Assembly (NCBI GenBank): GCA_013399115.1
Contig: VXAA01005284.1
Coordinates: forward strand, 196 to 64,195
Reading direction: 5' to 3'
DNA from: Anseranas semipalmata
Taxonomy: Eukaryota; Chordata; Aves; Anseriformes; Anseranatidae
DNA: 64,000 nucleotides
Both the position numbers and the translations under genes were made by a program. The notes below the pieces were generated by a model. It saw only the letters and a program-made list of their open reading frames with translations, was not told the origin of the DNA and made no database searches. Shown piece by piece: positions 51,701 through 60,700 of this stretch (the stretch's first letter is position 1; every line of letters begins with the position of its first letter).

Positions 51701-54700
51701 AATCTCTTGCAAGGCACGCTAGGTCTGTCTCCAAGGCAGAAGGGAACCATACTATTAGGAAGAGAGGCTGACCCCCAAGCAGCGCTACAATTCAGAGCAT
51801 TTCTCCCAGGGACTTCCATGAGGGGCAGGAGAGGGAAATTCTCCCGCTGTTGGTCAGCTGTCCTCCCTGCCTGAGCACAGTGAGCTGATGAAGGAACCAG
51901 CATGTCTTCAAACGTAGGTGTGACCCCGGTGCTCTGCCTTAAGGGATTTCTAATGAGACTAATTTTTATCTGTATTTTTCCACATTTTTCACTTTGTGTA
52001 GTTGGGAATTTGGGAAGGAAACGTTGCCTGCCCATAATATTTTTGCCCACTTGTAGGCTTGGTTGGTTTACATTATTATTTTGCAAGGTTCGAATAGAGC
52101 AGATCTGACCTTGCGTTGCTTATTCCCTTCTCCTCGTTACGCCTTTGTTTGCTGGAGATAGCAATTCCCCAACAACCATCCTGTGGCAGGGTTAGACCGG
52201 GTGCATCTCAGCACAAGTAATGCCGCTGGTGCTACAGGAGTAATGTCGTGAGCTGGTGCCAGACTGAAGACGTGAAGCTTGTTATTGTGGAGGAGAGGTA
52301 TAGGTAAAAACACTGCACAGCTTAGAGAATGTGCAAGTAACTGCTGATATAAAAAGATTTACTGACCATAATACATGGTTAATTACATTCATAATAAATA
52401 GATTCCTATACTTATCTTAGGAATATGGACAGCTTTATGTATTTACCTTGGATTTTGTGGCCATAGTTAAGCAATAGTTAAGCAGACTGCAGAAGAGATT
52501 CACTCTGTGAATGCAAAGTAATTGAAGTTTGGGAGTGGGTTATTAAAATATTTCGGGTGGCTGATACGCAGGATATTATAAGATCTTTGCCTGGATTGCA
52601 GCACTTCTTGAATACTTTGTTGCTTTTTGTGCCACTTTTAGAAAAAAAAAAAAAAAAGGATTTCTTTTTTTTACAGAGCATACTTAGATGTCAATGAACT
52701 GAAGAACATACTCAAACTGGATGGATCCACACACCTCAACATCTTCTTTGCCAACTCCTCCGAGGAAGAACTGGCTGGAGTGGCAACTTGGCCCTGGGAC
52801 AAGGAAGCCTTGATGCATCTAGGTGAGTGATAAAGATGTTTCTTCTTTGTAAAGCATTCTTTTGAGGCGCTAAGAAGGAAAGACAAATATGCGCTAAGCT
52901 CTGTTCTGATTTCTTATCATTCCTCTAATATATAGTCAGGGGAAAAAAAGTATTTCACGATTCCCAGATACTGGCTCACAACCAGGAAAATATTAGGTTA
53001 TAAACCCAAAGCATATTATGGTATTTGTAGATGATGTCAAGCTGAAAGTATTTCACCTTTTAAGTGAAGCTACTTTACAGGGCATTCACTCCATGAGAGC
53101 ACTTTGCAAAGAGGACTGGGGGGGGATAGGTGAGGGAATGTAGACAGAGGTGAATTTTTAACCTTAACATGTTATATTATGAACCTTAGTTCATTACTTA
53201 GTATGCGTCCAATTAATTTTCTTCGCAGATTACAGTTAACAGTTGTTACTATTTTTTTCCACCAATGTGCAAAAGAGCAAACTGCTGAGAAATTGTATTT
53301 CTAATGTTCATTGAGTAGAACTGGGAAGAGTTTGCTACCCTGCAGATTGGCCTACATGTTTCATAACTCGTTTGCTTACTCTGGCTGCTGTAACCCAGGG
53401 GTCCAGACAAAGCTATGCAACCTACCAAATGACTCGTGGCCCTCACACCTCCAGTGGCTCTGAACCCATGTTCCTTGCAAAATGTCATGGAAACCTCAAA
53501 AAGTTCCGAAGTCACAACCTGAGTCTGTGTGTATTTATCTTAACCGCACCAACCTCCCTCGGGCTGCAGACCTGATCTGGTCGTCTTGCCTGTCTAGACC
53601 TTCGTAGGCTGGAGATGAAGTCCAGCTTCAGCCATGTTCAGTCTTTGTGAAAGGCTGTTCCAGCCAGTTTTTTCATTACCCAAGCCCACGCTGAGCAAAA
53701 CAAAAAAGATATGGCAAATGTAAAGCCCAGAAGAGGACAGCAAATATGGTGTTTATTATTCTAAAGCATACTAAACATACATTCTAAAGCTATGGGAGCT
53801 GAACTACAACTTTTCTGTACTCAGAAATACATTACCCCAAACCTCGACGTTAACACTTCTTTATAGTCACCTGTCTCTGTAGCCAAGAGGCTCCATGGTC
53901 AGACCAAGCAGTTGGAGCTGGCTGCCCTACTTCTGTTAGTCAGCGTTTTATTATGAGATCCAGCTCTGCAGCTGCTCTGGAAGAAGTGTGAGCAAACTTC
54001 CCTTCCCAGGAACTGGCACTGACATACATCCAGGCAAAATCCCCTGCTGAGCAAGGCTGGAAGTGAAGCCGCTTCCACTCTGACTTGCCTCCAGCCCCAT
54101 CTCCATGGGCTCCTGCTGGGAGCACCTGAAACAGAAGGAGCTGTGAATGCCCACTGGTGAGCTCTCCCCATGGCGACATCTTTTGGCAAAAACAAAGAAA
54201 GATATTAACCCCAGCCTCAACCAAGCCCCACGCCGCTGTGATTTCTCTCAGTTTGTATCTACTCCTGCACCAGCCCCACAGCAACTCTGGTTGCTGTTGG
54301 GAAACACCATCCCTAAAGTTACTGCTGGAGTGAAATAAGGCTGGAATAGATCTGATCTACCCCTAAATGAGTATTTTCATAGCTTACCTTGGTGTTGTCA
54401 TGGGAGGGAGCACAGAACAAGGGAGAACTCCAGAGCACCGAGAAGAACCTTCTGCAAGAGGACCGGGGCTTGCCCAAAGCCCTGATGAGTTCTTCTGTCA
54501 CTTCGTTAAGCTAATTATCAACATCATGCCTGAGCAAAACAATTAAATTCAGCTCCTACAGTGTATTGACAGAATTCATTGACCAAAGAGAGAAAAGAAG
54601 ACGTTAGCCAACAGTTTAAAGTTGACTTGCAGTGGAAAAAAAAAGTAAAAATAAATAAATAATGGCCATAATTTCCTGTCATAATAGCCCTCCCAGACCT

Positions 54701-57700
54701 GTGCTTGGTCTGTAAGAATTCATCTTTAATCTTTTTTACTCTCTTCTATAAATCCAATATGTACTTAATAAAAAATATGAAATATGTCCTGTGGTGCAGA
54801 TCTAAAGGCTGGGATAGAGATTGTCTGGGTGAGGGAGTTTATCTTTTCTGTAAAACTGCAATTGATTTAGATTCTTGACAGCTGTGAAAAATATAAATTT
54901 TCAACAAAGGCAAAAATAAAATCTCCCTCTCCAGCTGCCTCAAGGCTGTCCAATGCCAGAACCGTTTAGCCAGCCTTTATTATAAGGCAAATCCTGCTGG
55001 GGAATTTCACCAATACTCCCAACATTTGAAAACAAACTCTGGAAGTATCTTAGAGAATGAGACCCCCGCCAAACAACGTACCAAGGTACTCTCTGGGTGT
55101 GTATGGCTCCATCTGGGTAGAGCCCAAGCACTGGAGGAATCAGAGTATGTATCATATAAAGGGGGAGAGAAAGATACCAGGAACATGGGGATCGCAGTAG
55201 CTGCACACTTGTAGGTCTTGTATACAACAAATTAGGCTTGTGGAGAAGTAGTGTGAGAACCAGCTCAGTGTTGTGAGAAGGATGTGTGGACTGAATGTGG
55301 GGTAGTAGGCGTGATGTTGCAGTGTGATTAATTTTGTTCACTCTTTTGTGTCTGTATTTAAATTTGTTATTCAATTCTTTATACTAAATATATATTTATG
55401 CACACACGTGATCCCACTGAGTGCATCTGTTCACATACGCCCATGTGCACAGGGAAAGTCTTTTCTCTCTTGCTACCTGTGCATATGTCCTTGCAAGACA
55501 TATGAAGTGGTTCTTCCTCTCTCTTCAGCAATGATAACGTTAAAGCTGGAGCAGTGTATCATGTTTGGACACCGTACTTGAAGGAAAATATGAGACAACT
55601 GGGAAAACCAAAGGAGAACAGTCAGGGAGGTCTAGAAGAAGAATTGAGCTACAAGGAAAGGTTGAATGGATTATGGCTATTCAGACTAAAGGAAAAGAGC
55701 CTGGAGTGGGAATGATGACAATCTCACAAAAGCTGATGAAAGGGGAGGAGAATCTTCTGTTCTTTGTATCGGTGTGAGGCAGGACTCGAAGTCACGAACT
55801 TAAATTGCCAAAAAAATCAATTCAGATTGGATGTGAGTTAAATCCTTGCAGCCATAAGGATAACGAGTGCTGAAATTGATTGCTGGGGCAGTCATGTAAT
55901 CAGAGGTTGTAAAGAGACATTAGACCAATATATGTGAGGGATGGTATAGACCTAATTGGTCCAGTGTTGTTTTGAGAGCTGGATTAGATGCCTTCTTGAG
56001 ATCTTCTCAGTCTTATTTTCCTGTAATTCTATGGTTATTGCAACAAAAGTCTCCAGGCAGATGAGAATGAAGAGTCTATGGTGCATCAGAACCTGGTGAT
56101 CTCATCTTCCCTGTGCTATAGTCACTGATAAAGTTCCTCCTGCCAAAACCTTTTCTCTCCTCCTTGTTACTAAATTATTAGTGTACCATATCCAAGATTT
56201 ATTTTCCCACTATTGCTTTTACCAAGCAGTCTCCCATTCTCGTGGTAGGTAATATATACAAACAGTTTTAAATAAATGGCTTGGAAAAGTTGAGGTCAAT
56301 AAGCTAAATAAAGAAAATATGAAGCATATCATAAATCCAAAGGTACATCTAGCTGAGCTAAAAATACAGTGCTTATGATTAATTTAATATACTATAAAGC
56401 CTCACCAATTTACTATTTGCTTATCTACACATCCCATAATTCACACAACAAAAAAATCACCGTTGGTTTTCTTTGCACATATTTAACAACCATGCGTTTT
56501 TTTTTTTCAGAATTATCACATTCCAGGATTTCTTTTTTTTTGACACATTAGACTTATGCATATTCATTAGTGGACTGTGCAGTTCAGATCAAACTAGGCT
56601 TGTCTGAGTATATGAACAGAGTGTATTTCTGACAGGTACTTCAAAGCTGTCTACAGGATCAGAGCACACCCCACAAATATCTCCCCCTTTCCAGCATTGG
56701 GTTTATTCCATTTTCTTTGTCCAGGTATTAGTTTGCAAATATTGATGCAACCTACTGCAATTTTTAGGGTGTTTCAGAAGTTATAGTGGGATTGTATTAT
56801 ATCTTTACCCTGTGGAATAATGTACTGCGAGTACTCCAGGTATGTTTTGTTTGACTCTTGGTATCAAATGCATTGCTGACACTTGTCTGGGCAGAATCTT
56901 TCTATTTAAGCACACTAAATGACCTGAAATTGCACAGTATGAAATAATTGTACATAGGATTTTTTATGAGTTAAAAACATACAAACCAAATTGAGCATAT
57001 TCAGTGGAAAGACCAATTGTCGCTGTGGTTTTGGTTTAGGACATTGGACTTTGTCCCATGATTCCTCATCCTTACAGTCCCAGATTAAGGATGAGATTAG
57101 ACCTCGCTGTGCAGTTTCTCTGAGCAGGAGATGTGCCCAGTTGTGCAAGGACAGTCTGTGCTATAGAGGATCCCATGAACTGCTGGTGGATCTTTCTCTT
57201 GCTTTTCTGAGGAAGACGACAAATGTAGAAGCTCTTCTCTTTTTTTGCCCTTGCAGGTGGTATTGTGCTGAATCCCTCCTTCTATGGAATTCCTGGCCAC
57301 ACACACACGATGATCCATGAAATTGGGCACAGCCTGGGGCTCTACCATGTCTTCCGGGGAATCTCAGAGATCCTCTCCTGCAGCGATCCATGCATGGAAA
57401 CTGAGCCCTCCTTCGAGACCGGGGACCTCTGCAGTGACACCAACCCTGCTCCTAAGCACAAGCTGTGTGGGGATCCTGGACCTGGCAACGATACATGTGG
57501 TTTTCACAGTTTCCTAAACACGCCGTTCAGTAACTTCATGAGCTATGCAGGTACATGGGCTTCCTCGGTTTGCTGCTGGTGTCAGTGGTTGGGTGGGAAC
57601 AGAGAACAGCAGGATTACCTCTGATTTCTGCAGTGTGTTTCATGTAGGACTTTATGCTGACGTGTGTCCATTGGTCTAGGACCAGCCTTGATGAGGACCA

Positions 57701-60700
57701 AATCTGATGGCCTCTGGAATTCCTTCCAGTTCTCCTGTTTGCTTTTCTGAGTTTTCCCGAACTTTACATAGTCTCATGTGATGACCAGGTAGAAGGCTTG
57801 GGGGAGGAAAGAAATGAGACAAGCATTAACAAAACAGCTCCTAAAGGCTTTGCAGCGAATTTGACACCCTATTTTCCTGGGACCTGGATGCCTGATCTAT
57901 GAGGTCTTCTTTGAAAAACTCCAATTCAGAGATTGTTTACCCTCTCCACAGGAGATGGTGAATGTCAGATGAATATTGATACCACCAAGACTGTGGGATA
58001 GACATCTAATGAGACACTGCTCGTGGCTCTGCTTGTCCATTCAAATACCACGTTCGTTGTTTGATTTAGATTCACTGCGGGTCAGCTACAATCACTCACA
58101 TCTGAGTTTCATCATCAGAGTGTGAATACTGGGATAGCACCTGGATCAGGATAGCTCTTCTGGTCAAAGACTACCAGCACGTTGTGCTGGTTTATTCTGG
58201 GAGTGCAACTAGCTCTGTGTCAGTGCGGTAAAACAAGCCCTCCAACGGGAATAAGCTTTTTAAGCAAAGCCCTGATTTTGTAGCTACAACCTTGCAGGCT
58301 TCTTTTGGCACAGCTGTATTGCTCAGGGATGCTGGTTTGTAGCGCTTCTACCAAGAGAATGTAATGCAAAGAGGGCATGAGCTCCTGGGACCCCTGCCCA
58401 TGGGACAAGGGCAGGGTGGGGTTCTTGCTTGTCCCCTGCAAGTTCAAGGGGAGCTGAAGGATCCCCTGTTATTTCTCAGAAGGAACAGGGGATACTTGGG
58501 CTTGTATTTTCTTATTTTGGGTCACGGGGTCTAGCTGTGATGAAGGTCTGTGACACTGAGCTGACAGCATCCACAGCATTTTAAAGGGGACCGATACAAT
58601 ACAACCACAGCCACTGAAGGGCACCTTAATGCTACAGGCAGAAACGCAGATTGCCCACTCAAAAGGTCATAAGAGTGCTTATTATGTAATAAAACTGTAG
58701 GGAAGCAAAATGTTTAATGTCATCTGAGGCACAGGTTGAAATGATTTATAACATTTATGCTTTCATGCCCTTCATGGCACTAGCTAAAAGTGATGCTTGG
58801 TTTTCTCTTTATTTTTCTATTCGTTTAGAAGGTGTTTTCAGGGGCAAGCATGCAAACACTGAGTCAGCTCCTAAATTTGTTATGCACTTCTGTGCATGTG
58901 GTATGGCAGAAAGTCTTGCTGCCTGATACAGTCTTCCGGTCATTTCACACAAATAAGTCAGTACCTGTTTGGATTTACAATATCCCTCCACCAAATCTGC
59001 TTGTGTGTATGTGGAAAGGGGTGGTGCATGTATGTTTCAAAACCCTGAGGTCTCATCTTCCAAAGAGAACTTGCCTTGCCAATTGTCTCGAGAGATGAGA
59101 CAGAGAGGCAGAGCACAGAGATACCTATCTGCTATTGGGAGCTAAGTACGTGCTGGTGTTCTGAGCAGAAACATTTTTTTTTTCTTGAAAAATTAAGTGA
59201 AGCGACATGATAGGTATCTCTAGAGCTCATGCATGAATCTGTTTGCTTTTCTGTTGTTGCCAGTGGAATAAAAATCATATCAGGATATCAAATCACTGTA
59301 GAAATACCTTTGAAACATCTAGGTTGAGGTCATGTAGCTCTAAACATCGTCTTTCTTGCCTTACTCTTTAGCTGCTCATATACAACTCGATCACATTGTG
59401 TCTGTCTGACATCCATCTGTCCAGTCACCCACAACTTTGTAGCAAAGCACCAACTTAAGGGGTAACTTCTCTTTCCCAAAAATAGCAAGCTAGAATATCT
59501 AGAAGATCAAGAAGTGTGAGAAATGCTTTTATTATTTTTACAAGTCCAACTAGCTGTGGTGTTCCCAAATAAAAAGAAAGGTTAGTCTTTTAGACCACTC
59601 TACATGAAATCAGCAGGAATTCTGCCTCCAAATTCTGTTGGAATAATCATCCCAGCAAAGCGTGCTGAATTTCTCTAATGATGATTTCATTTGAGGATCT
59701 CAAACCTTTCTTACAATCAAGTGATCAAGCAAAACATCTCTCCCTCGCCTCTCCTCCCTCCCCCGGGACGCAACCTGTGCTGATGTTTAAACAGATTGAG
59801 AATGCAGGTCATCTTTCTCCTGTGCCATTGTCTCACTGCTTTGTCCTATATGTATTTTATTGTTCCTTTATGATGGCTGTTAAGGGCCTTTGTCTCCTTC
59901 TGGGCTTCCGTGAAGAATATTTATGGCTTTTACAGCATGCTCAGGAATAGGCCATCGACAATTATTGAGGAAATCCAGAGATGTCATATTAAAGCAGCTT
60001 TTTGCATAACAACAGAGACTTACAGATACTTTCAAGCTGGTGGTGCTGTGTATGTTTGATGAGGAGAGGTTCACTGCTCGGTGGGATTAGGTGAGAGACA
60101 GGAGAATGTACAATCTGAGGTATCCCTCCTGCATTAGTGGCAGCAGGACTGCATTTGGGGCTGGAATTAGAGCAGGATCCCAACCAAAGCTGACTGCTTC
60201 TACTTGTGGCTCAGGGAAGATGTGGTAAGGTTTTAAATTAGCCAGCAGATTCACACTTCTCTTTAGAACAAATTTGTATTTTTTGAGTTTCACAGGGCAT
60301 GGACTCGAAGACATCAGAGCATCTAGTAACGGTATTACAACATCAAACTGCCAACTTACATGCACATAGGCAACTCTCTGAACAGCCTTCGGTGACCTGC
60401 GTCTTCCCAGAAAAGCGCAGTACTTGACCTGTGCAAAACTGTCATTGTTTGTATCGTGGCAGCATGCAGAGGTCCCATCTGGGACTGAGATTTACTGGGC
60501 TGGGAACTCTGCAGCATACGTGAAGAAACACTGTGTTTTCAAGAGCTATTCATCTGATGGGAAGAGGACCAGAAAAATGGTTAAAGTGCTAGCATCAAGT
60601 TCTTCAGCGTAGCTTTTCTGGGTGACTTTACATAACATATTTATTCTTTCTGTGATTTGCACAATGGAGAATTGGTAATTTTCTACTTCTCTAGGGCATT

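Larger units (their letters stand above)
27614..52676 (+). other. PAPPA intron 2 (25.1 kb, phase 2)
   Basis: The donor is gtaggc and the acceptor a T-rich tract with ttacag. Recognised contents are a phase-compatible open stretch at 33677-34459, ancient SINE/LINE tails at 42.99-43.56 kb, a 21-bp triplicate at 43300-43362, a C/A homopolymer at 41547-41575, an old CR1 copy at 46.78-47.16 kb, and a minus-strand open frame at 51.4-52.1 kb. Stretches 27.6-33.6, 34.5-41.5 and 47.2-51.3 kb show no gene, RNA or repeat that I can name with confidence. Confidence 0.9.

Noticed and set aside
52085..52100. tRNA B-box-like ggttcgaata
   Set aside because: No A box at the right distance and no cloverleaf could be drawn; likewise gggttcgcttcc at about 12337.
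53899..54284. Three overlapping minus-strand frames of 89-114 codons in intron 3
   Set aside because: Multiple frames open at once indicates stop-poor sequence rather than a gene; no similarity recognised.
57551..57624. Open frame continuing past PAPPA exon 4
   Set aside because: It follows a GT donor and the true continuation (DDD) is in exon 5; intron read-through only.
57650..57750. CR1-like 3' end in intron 4
   Set aside because: Only short phrases (aatctgatggcctctggaat) match; no terminal attctatg-type end is present.
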